The notes beneath the pieces are model-generated. The model did not search any database, was not told the origin of the DNA, and worked only from the letters and a program-made list of their open reading frames with translations. Positions 1 through 8,810 of a stretch of 64,000 nucleotides of DNA are shown one piece after another. Where the stretch lies: positions 4,960,001 through 5,024,000 of the forward strand of contig NZ_CP084742.1 of the NCBI RefSeq assembly GCF_020520285.1, written 5' to 3'. Positions within the stretch are counted from its first letter, which is position 1. Each line of letters starts with the position of its first letter. This DNA comes from Pseudomonas sp. L5B5. Its GTDB lineage: Bacteria > Pseudomonadota > Gammaproteobacteria > Pseudomonadales > Pseudomonadaceae. A program made the translations under genes and the position numbers.

Positions 1-574
1 TGATCTCCGTGGCATTGCCGGGGAACTTGATGCTCTTGGCCGCCTCGACGATATCGGCGTTGTAGAACTGGTTGGCGACGATGTAGTTGTAGGACACCTC
101 GTTGGTGGCGATGTCGTAGTAGGTCGGGTTCTGGCGCTGGTCGATCAGCCAGCCTCCCACTGCCTGCAGGTCCGATTGCACCACCTGGTTGTTCTTGACC
201 GCCGCGATGTTGATCAGGCTGAGGCTGCGGGTCTTCAGGGCAGTGTCCCAGGGGCCGGGGTCCTGGCCCGCGGGCAGGAACGTCTCGGCGATGCTCTTGT
301 AGCTCTGCCATACGGTATTGCCTGGGCTGCCCAGGGGCTTGCTGCAATCGGCCGCCCCGCGCTGGCCCGCCAGGGCCGGCCAGTTGAGGCTGATGAACAC
401 CTGCCAGCTGTATTGATCGAAGGCCTGCTGCGACGCCCCGGCCGCCGGGACCACCGGTAGCGGCGGGCACTGGCCGACGGCCTGCGTGGCCGCCGCCGTG
501 GGTTGCAGGGCATTGGCCGAAAGGCTGGCCGCTCCCAACAGCAGCAGGGCGGTGAAACGGCTCCAATGATTCAT
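1..574 (-). CDS. Exported protein of unknown function, 3' end beyond the window
   Basis: The reading frame starts at the ATG at 574, with an AGGAG ribosome site about 8 nt upstream, and is still open at position 1. The first 191 residues or so are visible. They begin with a Sec signal peptide (MNHWSRFTALLLLGAASLSA, cleavage probably after ANA). The mature part is rich in Trp, Tyr and Asn and resembles in style the heme-motif protein encoded at 4044-5222 (early Cys, W-rich segment, FISLNWP versus WFVCLNEP). A C-terminal CxxCH would fall outside the window, so a cytochrome role is only a guess. It is the last visible gene of the minus-strand run below the ebo cluster, 13 nt after the preceding stop. 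Confidence 0.7.
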   Translation of the reverse strand, partial: MNHWSRFTALLLLGAASLSANALQPTAAATQAVGQCPPLPVVPAAGASQQAFDQYSWQVFISLNWPALAGQRGAADCSKPLGSPGNTVWQSYKSIAETFLPAGQDPGPWDTALKTRSLSLINIAAVKNNQVVQSDLQAVGGWLIDQRQNPTYYDIATNEVSYNYIVANQFYNADIVEAAKSIKFPGNATEI

Positions 575-587
575 GAGGCTGCTCCTG

Positions 588-1532
588 TCACTGCGAAATG
601 GGCGCGAGTTGGTTCCACTGTGGCCGCGCGCCGTTCTTCAGCGATGGCGGTGGCGTGAAGAGCTGGCAGTCCGGCGGGTTGGCCGGGCACATCTGCGCCA
701 CCAGATCCCAGGTCTTGGTCGGGTCCGGTTTGGCGTTGCTCCAGTTGCGGTAGTTCTGGCTGACGATCGGTGCGTTGGCCACGCTGGCATCGCCGGAGAA
801 GTAGAACGACTGCGGATGCTGGTAGGCCGGCTGGCCCGGCCCGTCACTGGTGGCCTGCTTGTTGAAGGCATAACCGAACAGGATCGGTGGCTGGCCCTTG
901 GGCTTGAGTTCCAGGGCATAGGCCAGCACGCTGCCGTCCAGATTCTGGCTGCGGCTGGCGCTGTAGGGCAGGTGCTTGATGAAGTCCTGGCGCGGCGGAT
1001 GGTTCATCGGCGAGAACATGCAGCACGCCGGCATGTCCTTGGGCCGGTCCTCGGGATAGGTGAGGAAGTAGGCCTTGTTGCCCAGGGAGACGAAGGAGCA
1101 GGTGTAGTTGTTGTCCTTGATCGGGAAGATCGGCAGGCAGTACTTCTCGTAGTGCTCCATCATCGCGCCGGTGCCGTCGCCGTCGGCTGGAACATACGTG
1201 TTGTCGTAGTAGCTGGTGCCCTGGGACACCGTGTAGTCGCCCGGTTGCAGGGTGCTGGGCGGGCTGCTGTAGGGCGGCGGGCTGTTCTCGTAGTGGGCAG
1301 TGACCCGGTACATGGTCCAGTCGCTGACCCAGGTCGCGGGGAACTGCGGGTCGGCCGGCTCGCCGGCCTTGCGCTTGGCGACGCAGTTGTTGTTGAGGGC
1401 GTTGCAGCCCTTGGTGTTGTGCACTCCCATGTTGAAGTACACGTTGTCGCCGTTCTGGTCGGCCAGTACCGCCTGGCTGGCGCAGAGCAGGGTAGCGGTT
1501 GCCAGCAGGTGCCTGAAAAGACGAATTCGCAT
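588..1532 (-). CDS. Exported protein of unknown function (314 aa)
   Basis: I chose the ATG at 1532 because AGGAG lies 7-8 nt upstream; the frame is open 13 codons further but without a ribosome site. The product starts with a signal peptide (MRIRLFRHLLATATLLCASQ, cleavage near VLA-DQ). The mature protein contains several Cys residues (GCNALNNNC, KYCLPIF, PACCMFS, CPANPPDC), suggesting disulfides in the periplasm or outside the cell. I recognise no catalytic motif and cannot name the family. It lies 74 nt after the 808-aa gene and 13 nt before the partial gene at the window edge, so it probably shares their transcript. Confidence 0.75.
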   Translation of the reverse strand: MRIRLFRHLLATATLLCASQAVLADQNGDNVYFNMGVHNTKGCNALNNNCVAKRKAGEPADPQFPATWVSDWTMYRVTAHYENSPPPYSSPPSTLQPGDYTVSQGTSYYDNTYVPADGDGTGAMMEHYEKYCLPIFPIKDNNYTCSFVSLGNKAYFLTYPEDRPKDMPACCMFSPMNHPPRQDFIKHLPYSASRSQNLDGSVLAYALELKPKGQPPILFGYAFNKQATSDGPGQPAYQHPQSFYFSGDASVANAPIVSQNYRNWSNAKPDPTKTWDLVAQMCPANPPDCQLFTPPPSLKNGARPQWNQLAPISQ

Positions 1533-1606
1533 CGCACACTCCTTTGAACGAGCCGGGTGCATAGCGCGCACCCGGCATTCCTTTCAGTGATGGTGGTGGT
1601 CGGGAG

Positions 1607-4033
1607 TCACAGGTAGTCGTTGATATTCAGCTCCTCGGGGGGGTACCCCTGTTTCACCAGCTGATTGGCCCAGATCTCCAGCACCTGGCGGCGGCTCTGC
1701 GGCAGGTCCCGGGTGATGGGCATCGCCAGGGTACTTTCGTCCTGGTACTCCCTGCTGATCAGGCGGGTGAACTGTTCGATCGCCCCTTCGATGCGTTGCA
1801 ACGAGTCCAGTGGCATGAACTTGTTCATGATCGGGTACAGGTAGTAGAAGGGCCGGAGGATCTTGGGAAAGATGAAGGCGTTCCAGATCCGCACGTTGGA
1901 ATCCTGGTACTGGCACATCTGGTTCCAGGTACTGACGAATTCCGTGACCAGGCCCTGTTCCAGCGGCAGCACCCGGATCGGCGCCAGGAAGTCGGTGTAG
2001 GCGTCGTTGACGTTGAAGCTGAACGACACCGGCTCATCCCCGAAGAAGAAGCGCAAGGTCGGGAAGCCAGGCGCCATGCCTTTGACCGAGATCTGCGCCA
2101 CGCCATGCTCGTCGGTCTCGATCAACGCCATGCTGTAGTCCACCTCGGCGTTCGATGTGTCTTGCAGGATGCCGTGCTGGGGCTGGCCGCCGATCAGTTG
2201 CAGGCATGCCTTCAACGACACGGACGCTGGCTGCTCGAGGAATTCCTTGTAGGTGATCGAAACTTCCTGGTCGCTGCTTTCGACCTCCGAGAGGGCCTGG
2301 AGTCGCCGGCCGCTGCCCTGGTACAGAAAGCTGGCGATGGCCCTGGCGTCGACGAACTGCGGCAGGTTCTGAGTGTTCAGACTGCGATCGCGCGGGAAAT
2401 CGTTGATCAGGGTGAAGTCGACGTCGTTGGTGAATCCCAGGTAGTAGCTGCTGGTGGTCAGCATGAAGGCGTTGTTGTATTCGACGACTCGCAGCTTGGT
2501 GCCTTTGGGCGCGGGCTTGCCGTTGCATTGCACCATGATCTTCAGGGTCAGGGGCTGTGGGTCGCCGACATTGATGAAGTTGCCGCTGTCGATGACCTCG
2601 GCGGTCCAGGTCTGCTGGGCGGCGGCGATCACCGGCGGGTTGCTGCCCTGCAATTGCAGCTCCAGCCGGCCTTCCTGCTTCAGCAGTTCCTGGGCCTGCG
2701 GGCTCAGCGGCAGGTCGAGCAGACCGGCCCGCTTGTCGTACTCGCTCTGGCGGTACTGCTCGAAACCGAAGCTGGCCAGTTTGTTGAACGACTGGTCGGA
2801 AGCCTTGCGCAAGCCCAGGTCGTAGGCGCCGACGTTGAACTTGCCGGCCACCGGGACTCCCTTGTTCGCCTGGACGACCGGCGCCGGCACCTGTGGATCG
2901 TCGCCGACCGGGAAGAACGGGAAGGTGTTGCCCAGGTCCAGGGACAGTACATCGCCGTTGGCCTGGGCGCTGATCACGCCGAGGGTGACCTCCTGCTTCC
3001 TGGTCGGCGGATAGATGATCGAGTCGCCCGGCACCGCCTTGTAGAACGGCACGGGTGCACTGGGGGCCAGGCGCAGCCCGGCTGGCGCCGTGGGGTATTC
3101 GTTGGCAAGCCACAGGCCCAGGGTGCCGGCGGTACGGCTATAGGCCGGGTTGAAGAAGATCTCGTTGGTGTTGTGCAAGCCCTTGTCGTACATCTCGCGC
3201 ATCGCTGCCAGGGCCGCGTCGCTCTTGGAGTGGCTGTCCACGGGCTTGAAGTTGTTGAGGATGCCGTTCAGGTCATAGAACGTCAGGTAGGTGGTGAACC
3301 TGAACATCAGGCCCAGGGCATTCTGCTGCTTCATCTGATCTTGCAGGGTCTGCAACAGGGCCGAGTCGCCGAGGGCCCACTTGATGCTTTCCTGCGGGAA
3401 GCAGGTCTGCCAGGTGGTGGTCACGTAGTTCAGGCCACCGAAAGCGCCCCAGTTGAAGTTCAGGAAACGGTCGAGCATGCGGTACTTGCGGGTGAGCTCC
3501 AGGCCGCAGGCGTCGGTGCCGATCTTCAGGTTGTCGAAGTACAGCGCGGTGAAAGTGTTCTGCCAGGGGCTGACGTCGACGAAGCGTGCCGGTGTGGGGG
3601 TGCTGCCGCCGAACGGATTGCCATAGAACTGGTAGCCCTGGTTGACCAGCGAATCGCTGGAGATATAGCTGTTGGCCTGGAGCTCGCCGCCAACGACCAC
3701 CGACTTGATCGAGTTGTAATCGACGGTGCCACAGGAGTTGTCGCCGAACAGGTCCCATTCGGCGGGAATCATCGGGTAGCCCCCGGGGGACCCGTTGCCG
3801 GGTACCTGCAGGACATACTCGGGCACATCCTGGTATTTCAGGCCGGTGATCATCCAGGGCAGCAGCTTGCTGTTGGCGTTGGCATCGTTGATGCCGAAGT
3901 CCTTGAGGAAGTCCCAGTTCATTTGCATCTTCACCGCGTCATACAGCGGGAAGACGTCGTTGTTGTTGGCCGTTGGCGGATTCCAGAACATGTGGCCGTT
4001 GAAGTAGATCCGTGGAAAATTCAAGACGCTCAT
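1607..4033 (-). CDS. Large protein of unknown function (808 aa), no signal peptide
   Basis: The frame starts at the ATG at 4033 with AGGAG 6 nt upstream. The product begins MSVLNFPRIYFNGHMFWNPP. I have an impression of actinobacterial and cyanobacterial proteins opening with a similar RIYF-G-W-P pattern, but I cannot name a family. No signal peptide, membrane segment or catalytic motif stands out, and it lacks the export signal that its neighbours carry. The C-terminal third looks like beta-rich, Ig-like material (HGVAQISVKGMAPGFPTLRF) followed by a helical tail. It starts 10 nt after the stop of the heme-motif gene, so the two are almost certainly one transcript. Confidence 0.75.
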   Translation of the reverse strand: MSVLNFPRIYFNGHMFWNPPTANNNDVFPLYDAVKMQMNWDFLKDFGINDANANSKLLPWMITGLKYQDVPEYVLQVPGNGSPGGYPMIPAEWDLFGDNSCGTVDYNSIKSVVVGGELQANSYISSDSLVNQGYQFYGNPFGGSTPTPARFVDVSPWQNTFTALYFDNLKIGTDACGLELTRKYRMLDRFLNFNWGAFGGLNYVTTTWQTCFPQESIKWALGDSALLQTLQDQMKQQNALGLMFRFTTYLTFYDLNGILNNFKPVDSHSKSDAALAAMREMYDKGLHNTNEIFFNPAYSRTAGTLGLWLANEYPTAPAGLRLAPSAPVPFYKAVPGDSIIYPPTRKQEVTLGVISAQANGDVLSLDLGNTFPFFPVGDDPQVPAPVVQANKGVPVAGKFNVGAYDLGLRKASDQSFNKLASFGFEQYRQSEYDKRAGLLDLPLSPQAQELLKQEGRLELQLQGSNPPVIAAAQQTWTAEVIDSGNFINVGDPQPLTLKIMVQCNGKPAPKGTKLRVVEYNNAFMLTTSSYYLGFTNDVDFTLINDFPRDRSLNTQNLPQFVDARAIASFLYQGSGRRLQALSEVESSDQEVSITYKEFLEQPASVSLKACLQLIGGQPQHGILQDTSNAEVDYSMALIETDEHGVAQISVKGMAPGFPTLRFFFGDEPVSFSFNVNDAYTDFLAPIRVLPLEQGLVTEFVSTWNQMCQYQDSNVRIWNAFIFPKILRPFYYLYPIMNKFMPLDSLQRIEGAIEQFTRLISREYQDESTLAMPITRDLPQSRRQVLEIWANQLVKQGYPPEELNINDYL

Positions 4034-4043
4034 GAGCTGCTCC

Positions 4044-5222
4044 TTAGCGTTTCCATTGGGCGCGTTTCAGCGACCAGACGTAATCCAGCCTGTGGTAACC
4101 GATGAATTTTTCATCCGGCAGTACGCTGGTGGGATAGACGATGCCGTCGTTCTCCGGCAGGGCGAAGTCGAAGAAGGTGTTCTTCTTGATGGCGGCAGTG
4201 TTGTGGCAGGCCAGGCACGAGGAGCTGCTCTGGAACGCCGACTCCAACTGCGAGTTGGCCAGCAGCTTGGGCTCCGGCTGATTGCGGTCGTACTCCACAC
4301 CGATCAGTTCGTACTGCGCCAGCGATGGGTGCTGCTGCTGGAACTGGGCATTGACCGGCTTGGCGGCGTCGGTCGGCCCGGTGGTGTTGATCAGCGGCTC
4401 GGGCGGCGTCTGGTTGGTCACGGTGTAGTCGGAGTTGTGGCGGTTCTCGAAGGTGGTCCATGCCCAGTCGGGGGTCAGCTTGTTGATCACATGCATGCCG
4501 CTGAGACCGGCAAACCCCACGTGGTAGTTGCCCATCTTGTCGATGTAATAGCCCTGGGCGATGTAGTAACCCTGGCCACTCAACTGCTGCTTGAACGCGT
4601 CGTCGCCGCCGATCCACAGCCAGGAGGTCTTCAGTTCCCAGGCCGTGTCGGGGAACACCAGGTCTTGGGTCAGGGCCGCGAGGCCGTTACGGTTGTAGAC
4701 CTTCAGCTGGACGATGTAGTTGTAGGTCTGCTCGCCCATCAACAGGTGGAAGCGCACGGGCTGGCCAGCCTGCGCCGGTGGCGCCTTGTTGCCCATGTAG
4801 AGGGCCAGGCCATCGACCTGCTGGATACCGTTGTTGGTGCTGCCGTCACGGTCGTCGCCCAGGTTCAGGAACAACCCTTTGGGGTCCATTCCGGGGATGC
4901 CACTGGCTGCCTGGGTCACCGGGGCCGGAACGTTGGCAGGCATGTTGTAGGGCAGGGGAGGTCCGCCGTTGCCGAGGTACACCTCGTCGGACGGCTTGAA
5001 GGATTCCCAGACCATTTGCGAGCTCTTCGACGGATCGGGTTCGTTCAGGCACACGAACCAGTTCCAGGCCATGGTCTCCGGGCTCTGCTTGAACGTGGTC
5101 AGGGTGCCGGCCTGATCCCCATTGAACGTCAGGAAGTTGCTGCAATTGAAGGCGGGCGTGCTCTGTGCCTGAGCGAGCCCGCTCAGCACACTCAGCACGA
5201 CTATAGGGATGGTTCGCCGCAT
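4044..5222 (-). CDS. Exported protein with a C-terminal c-type heme motif (392 aa)
   Basis: The start is the ATG at 5222, with AAGGAG 5 nt upstream. A signal peptide (MRRTIPIVVLSVLSGLAQAQ) is followed by a long region of unknown fold. Near the C-terminus lies CLACHN, one CxxCH heme c attachment motif. The likely product is therefore a periplasmic mono-heme protein, perhaps a redox partner or oxidase-like enzyme. The start codon lies inside the end of eboF (22-nt overlap), which ties this gene and those after it to the ebo transcript. Its substrate is unknown. That the motif binds heme is inferred from CxxCH plus the export signal. Confidence 0.75.
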   Translation of the reverse strand: MRRTIPIVVLSVLSGLAQAQSTPAFNCSNFLTFNGDQAGTLTTFKQSPETMAWNWFVCLNEPDPSKSSQMVWESFKPSDEVYLGNGGPPLPYNMPANVPAPVTQAASGIPGMDPKGLFLNLGDDRDGSTNNGIQQVDGLALYMGNKAPPAQAGQPVRFHLLMGEQTYNYIVQLKVYNRNGLAALTQDLVFPDTAWELKTSWLWIGGDDAFKQQLSGQGYYIAQGYYIDKMGNYHVGFAGLSGMHVINKLTPDWAWTTFENRHNSDYTVTNQTPPEPLINTTGPTDAAKPVNAQFQQQHPSLAQYELIGVEYDRNQPEPKLLANSQLESAFQSSSSCLACHNTAAIKKNTFFDFALPENDGIVYPTSVLPDEKFIGYHRLDYVWSLKRAQWKR

Positions 5223-6646
5223 GGAATCTCCTTGGCCGGAGCCGTGTCTTCATCGGGGCGCCCTAGGAAATGCGCTAGGAGCAGGTGCTTTACCGCAGTG
5301 GCCGGCAACTGCTCCGGCAGTGGTAAATCGCAATCGGTGATCAGCAGCGGCCCGACCTCGGGGCTGCTCGGCAAGCGTCCATGGCTGCCGCGTACCAGCC
5401 CGGTATCCAGGGGGATCAGGTCCATGTAGTAGCGAAAGCCGAGTTTCTTCTGCAGCAGCCGGCGGGCTACCCGCAGCTTGGGAAAGCGGATCGCCGGGTC
5501 GACGAACAGCTCCAGCGGGTCGTAGCCCGGCTTGCGGTGGATATCCACGGTACGGGCGAAGTCGGGGGCCAGGCGGTCGTCGAACCAGTAGTAGTAATCG
5601 AACCAGAAGCCCGGTGCGGCCAACGCCACCAGCTCGCCACTGCGTGGGTGGTCGAGTTGCCAGGCCCGTTGCTCGGCCTTGTCCAGTACCTGCTCGATAC
5701 CGTGCTGGCGCAGGAGCAGTGTCTTGACCCGGGCCACGTCCTCGGGCCGGCGTACATACACGTGGGCGATCTGGTGGTCGGCCACCGCGAAGGCGGCGCT
5801 GGCGCCGGGGTCCAGCAGCTCCCAGGCCACGGAATGGCGCACTTGCAACAAACCTTGCTCGCGCAGGATGCGGTTGATGGAAATCGACTGCTGCACGGGT
5901 TCGATGCCGTATTCGGAAACCAGCATCACCGCCGCACCCTGCTGCCGGGCGAAGTCCAGCAGGCGTCCGACTTCATGATCGATGGCCCGCACCTCGTCCG
6001 CGATGGATGGGTGTTCGGGCCCTACGCGTTGCAGGCTGTAGTCCAGGTGCGGCAGGTAGACCAGTTGCAGGTCGGGGCGGGTGATCTGGAATTCGGCCAT
6101 GGCGCAGTCGACGATCCAGCGACTGGAGGCAATCCCGGCCGCCGGGCCCCAGAAACCCGGAAACGGAAATTCGCCGATCTGCTGCTCGATGCGTTGGTGC
6201 AGGTCCGCCGGCGACGAATACAGGCCGAACAGCTTGCGCCCATCCGCCGGATAGTGCGGGCGCGGGGTAATGGCGGCACTGACCTCGGCGTACATGTTGA
6301 ACCACCAGAACAGCTGGCTGCAGCGCAGGCCCGGGAGTTCCCGTTGCAGGGTGTGCCAGACCTTCTCGCCCTGGATCAGGGCATTGGGTTGCAGCCAGAA
6401 GCGCACTTCGGCCTGGTCGCGAAAGTACCAGCCGTTACCGACGATGCCGTGCCCCGAGGGAGGCAACCCGGTGAGGATCGAGGCCTGCACCGTCGAGGTC
6501 ACGGCCGGGAATACCGGCAGCAGCCGAGCCATCTGCGCCCGTTGCCGCAGGGCATTGATCCGTGGCGTGGCCGGCCCCAGCAGGCTGGGGGTCAGGCCCA
6601 CTACGTTGATCAGCAGCAACGGCTGGCGGGCATGCTCAGTAGGCAT
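5201..6646 (-). CDS. eboF: EboF-type alkaline phosphatase/nucleotide pyrophosphatase family protein
   Basis: The 481-residue product belongs to the alkaline phosphatase/phosphodiesterase superfamily. N-terminally FPAVTSTVQASILTG carries the Thr that acts as nucleophile in nucleotide pyrophosphatases, followed by PPSGHGIVGNGWY. Mid-protein, YLPHLDYSLQRVG supplies a metal-ligand Asp and SEYGIEP lies where further ligands are expected. There is no signal peptide, so a cytoplasmic site is likely. The ATG at 6646 overlaps the end of eboE by 11 nt. EboF proteins are encoded with a TatD-like, a UbiA-like, a cyclase-like and a TIM-barrel gene in ebo clusters; the substrate is unknown. Confidence 0.85.
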   Translation of the reverse strand: MPTEHARQPLLLINVVGLTPSLLGPATPRINALRQRAQMARLLPVFPAVTSTVQASILTGLPPSGHGIVGNGWYFRDQAEVRFWLQPNALIQGEKVWHTLQRELPGLRCSQLFWWFNMYAEVSAAITPRPHYPADGRKLFGLYSSPADLHQRIEQQIGEFPFPGFWGPAAGIASSRWIVDCAMAEFQITRPDLQLVYLPHLDYSLQRVGPEHPSIADEVRAIDHEVGRLLDFARQQGAAVMLVSEYGIEPVQQSISINRILREQGLLQVRHSVAWELLDPGASAAFAVADHQIAHVYVRRPEDVARVKTLLLRQHGIEQVLDKAEQRAWQLDHPRSGELVALAAPGFWFDYYYWFDDRLAPDFARTVDIHRKPGYDPLELFVDPAIRFPKLRVARRLLQKKLGFRYYMDLIPLDTGLVRGSHGRLPSSPEVGPLLITDCDLPLPEQLPATAVKHLLLAHFLGRPDEDTAPAKEIPCGEPSL

Positions 6647-7874
6647 GGGCGGGCGCCTCCAGGGCACTGGACTGGGCACGCAGCAGCTGGCGCTGACGCA
6701 GTTGCCCCTCGACCCATTGCAACTCGGCAGCGATGCCTCGCAGCAAGGCCTGCTGGGTATCCGGACGCAGGGCGCCGGGCAACACGTTCCAGCTGTAGGT
6801 CTCGACCTCCAGCACCGGCTGGAAGTGCGGATGCTCGGCCAGGAAGTCGAAGGTCTGCAGCAGGGCCTGCTGGCTGCCGTGGAGCTCGGCCAGCAGGAAC
6901 TGTTCGCTGAACAGCGGCACATGGAAATGGATGCGCAGTTGCGGGCAGTGCCCCTGGACCGCTGGCGCCGCTTGCAACGCCGCCGGCAGGTCGGCCCAGG
7001 CCAGCAGTTGGCCTTCGGCATCCCGCGCCTTGACCTGATGCAGGTAGGTGGCCTCGACGAAGTTGCCCAGGGCTTGCAGGACCTGTTCGCGGCGCTGACG
7101 GTCGGCGAACGGCAACTGGCACACCAGGGCGTTGGACAGCTGGATCTTGCCCACGGGCACCCGAGCCTCCAGCAGGTGCTGCAGGGCCTGGTAGCAGTCC
7201 TCGAACATCACCGCCTGGTGGCAGACATCGAAGCACAGGGCCAGGTAGCCATGATGGGGGTCGACGCTGCGCCAGTGCCTGAAGAAGGCAATGGCCTGCT
7301 CGGTGTTCTCCAGCACGCAGTCCGGTTCCATCTCCAGGCACAGCTGGATCTTCTTGCCGCTCTGGCGATGCAGGCTGGCCAACTCGGCGGTCAGTTGGCA
7401 CAACTGCTGCTCGGCCTGTTGCTGCTGGGCCGGGTCCCAGGTGGCGGCGTAGCCCAGGGGCACGCTGGAGATCACGCCCTGGTGGCAGTCCAGGGGCAGG
7501 GCGGCGGCCAGCAGGTGGGCCAGTTGCAGGCTGTATTCCAGGCGCTGCGGTTCGGCCCAGGTTGGCCGGTAGACCTCGGCCTTCACCGCGCCCTCATGGA
7601 ACTGGCCATAGGGAAAGCCATTGAGGGAGGTCAGGCGCACCCCGCACTCGTGCAGCAGGTCGAGGAAGGCCTCGCGAGCCTGCGGCTCCTGCAACTCGGC
7701 GGCGGCCCGGGCGCTGATCCACAGGCCGCTGTCCTGGACCGCCAGCCCGCGTTGCCGGCGTACCTCCTGGAACTGTTCCCGGATCGAGGCCCGCAGGGCG
7801 GCCAGGTCCGGCGCCGGGTGCACGTTGCCGCAGTAGCCCAGTTGCGCTGCGCTCCAGCCGGTCCGCCCGCTCAT
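6636..7874 (-). CDS. eboE: EboE-type xylose-isomerase-like TIM barrel protein
   Basis: The 412-residue product has the pattern of the xylose isomerase-like TIM barrel (sugar phosphate isomerase/epimerase) family. Candidate metal or active-site residues are Glu in CLEMEPDC, Asp and His in CFDVCHQAVMF, and Glu near the end in PVLEVETYSWNVLPG. Ebo cluster members of this type are annotated as metabolite traffic protein EboE. The start ATG at 7874 overlaps the eboB stop by 4 nt (ATGA), implying translational coupling. An ATG in frame at 7919 is less likely because it would run deep into eboB. Confidence 0.88.
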   Translation of the reverse strand: MSGRTGWSAAQLGYCGNVHPAPDLAALRASIREQFQEVRRQRGLAVQDSGLWISARAAAELQEPQAREAFLDLLHECGVRLTSLNGFPYGQFHEGAVKAEVYRPTWAEPQRLEYSLQLAHLLAAALPLDCHQGVISSVPLGYAATWDPAQQQQAEQQLCQLTAELASLHRQSGKKIQLCLEMEPDCVLENTEQAIAFFRHWRSVDPHHGYLALCFDVCHQAVMFEDCYQALQHLLEARVPVGKIQLSNALVCQLPFADRQRREQVLQALGNFVEATYLHQVKARDAEGQLLAWADLPAALQAAPAVQGHCPQLRIHFHVPLFSEQFLLAELHGSQQALLQTFDFLAEHPHFQPVLEVETYSWNVLPGALRPDTQQALLRGIAAELQWVEGQLRQRQLLRAQSSALEAPAHAY

Positions 7875-8755
7875 TTGACCACCGGTTCCTGGCCCCGCAG
7901 GGCGGAGTTGTCCTGCCACTGGCGACGCTGGTCGATGGGTAACGGGGTGCCCACCAGGTGCTTGTCCAGCTGTCCGCTCTGGGCAAAGAAGTCCACCGGG
8001 TTGTGGAACAGCACTTGTTCCACCTGGCTCTCGCTGAAGCCGGCGGCCAGCATCGCCTGTCCGGTCTTGGGCACCTTGAGCGGGTCGCTGATGCCCCAGT
8101 CGGCGGCGCTGTTGACCACCATCTTCTCGGTGCCGTACTGCTGCAGGAGCGCCACCATGCGCTGCTCCGACATCTTGGTGTTGGGGTAGATCGAGTGCCC
8201 GCGCCAGCAGTCGCTGTCCAGCACCAGGGGCAGGGTCAGTTCGTTGAGGTGATCGATGATCACCAGGTGTTCGGCGATCCCCACTTCACGGATCACCGCC
8301 AGGGTGCGCTTGGTCCCGCCGATCTTGTCCCGGTGCGGGGTGTGTACCAGCACCGGCAGGTTGAACTGCCTGGCCAGCTCGAGTTGCGCGGCGAGGAAAC
8401 GATCCTCTTCGGGGGTGATGTCGTCGTAGCCGATCTCCCCGACGGCCACCACGCCATCCTTGACCAGGTAGCGCGGCAGGATCTCCAGCACTTCGTTGGC
8501 CACCGACAGGTCGTTGGCCTCCTTGGGGTTCAGGCCAATGGTGCAGAAATGATGGATGCCGAACATGCTGGCGCGAAAGCGCTCCCAGCCCAGCAGGGTG
8601 TCGAAGTAATCGATGAAGCTGCCAACGCTGGTGCGGGCCTGACCTTGCCAGAACGCCGGCTCGATGACCCCGGTGATGCCGGCGGCGGCCATGTTCTGGT
8701 AGTCGTCGGTGGTGCGGCTGACCATATGGATATGCGGATCGAAGTACTTGGCCAT
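7871..8755 (-). CDS. eboB: EboB-type TatD family metal-dependent hydrolase
   Basis: The 294-residue product shows the TatD amidohydrolase pattern. It has an N-terminal HxH (DPHIHM), a Glu in VGEIGYDD, His in LVHTPHRD and IIDHLNE, and a late Asp in NSAADWG, the usual ligand set for a two-metal TIM-barrel hydrolase. The ATG at 8755 has AAGGA about 6 nt upstream; it is the only gene of the ebo run with a clear gap (55 nt) before it. TatD relatives act as nucleases or esterases. In ebo clusters the true substrate is not known, so no reaction is assigned. Confidence 0.9.
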   Translation of the reverse strand: MAKYFDPHIHMVSRTTDDYQNMAAAGITGVIEPAFWQGQARTSVGSFIDYFDTLLGWERFRASMFGIHHFCTIGLNPKEANDLSVANEVLEILPRYLVKDGVVAVGEIGYDDITPEEDRFLAAQLELARQFNLPVLVHTPHRDKIGGTKRTLAVIREVGIAEHLVIIDHLNELTLPLVLDSDCWRGHSIYPNTKMSEQRMVALLQQYGTEKMVVNSAADWGISDPLKVPKTGQAMLAAGFSESQVEQVLFHNPVDFFAQSGQLDKHLVGTPLPIDQRRQWQDNSALRGQEPVVK

Positions 8756-8810
8756 GGTGAATCCTTGAGGTAGTGGTGGAGGAAACTCGACGCTCGCCGT
8801 GGCGGGCGTT

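Noticed and set aside
1796..4105. Long plus-strand frame opposite the 808-residue gene
   Set aside because: Composition is typical of an antisense frame in GC-rich DNA and it has no ribosome site; the minus-strand gene has AGGAG and sensible protein composition.
5201..7021. 606-codon version of eboF from an upstream start
   Set aside because: The first 125 codons are the out-of-frame shadow of eboE; the phosphatase domain begins at the ATG at 6646.
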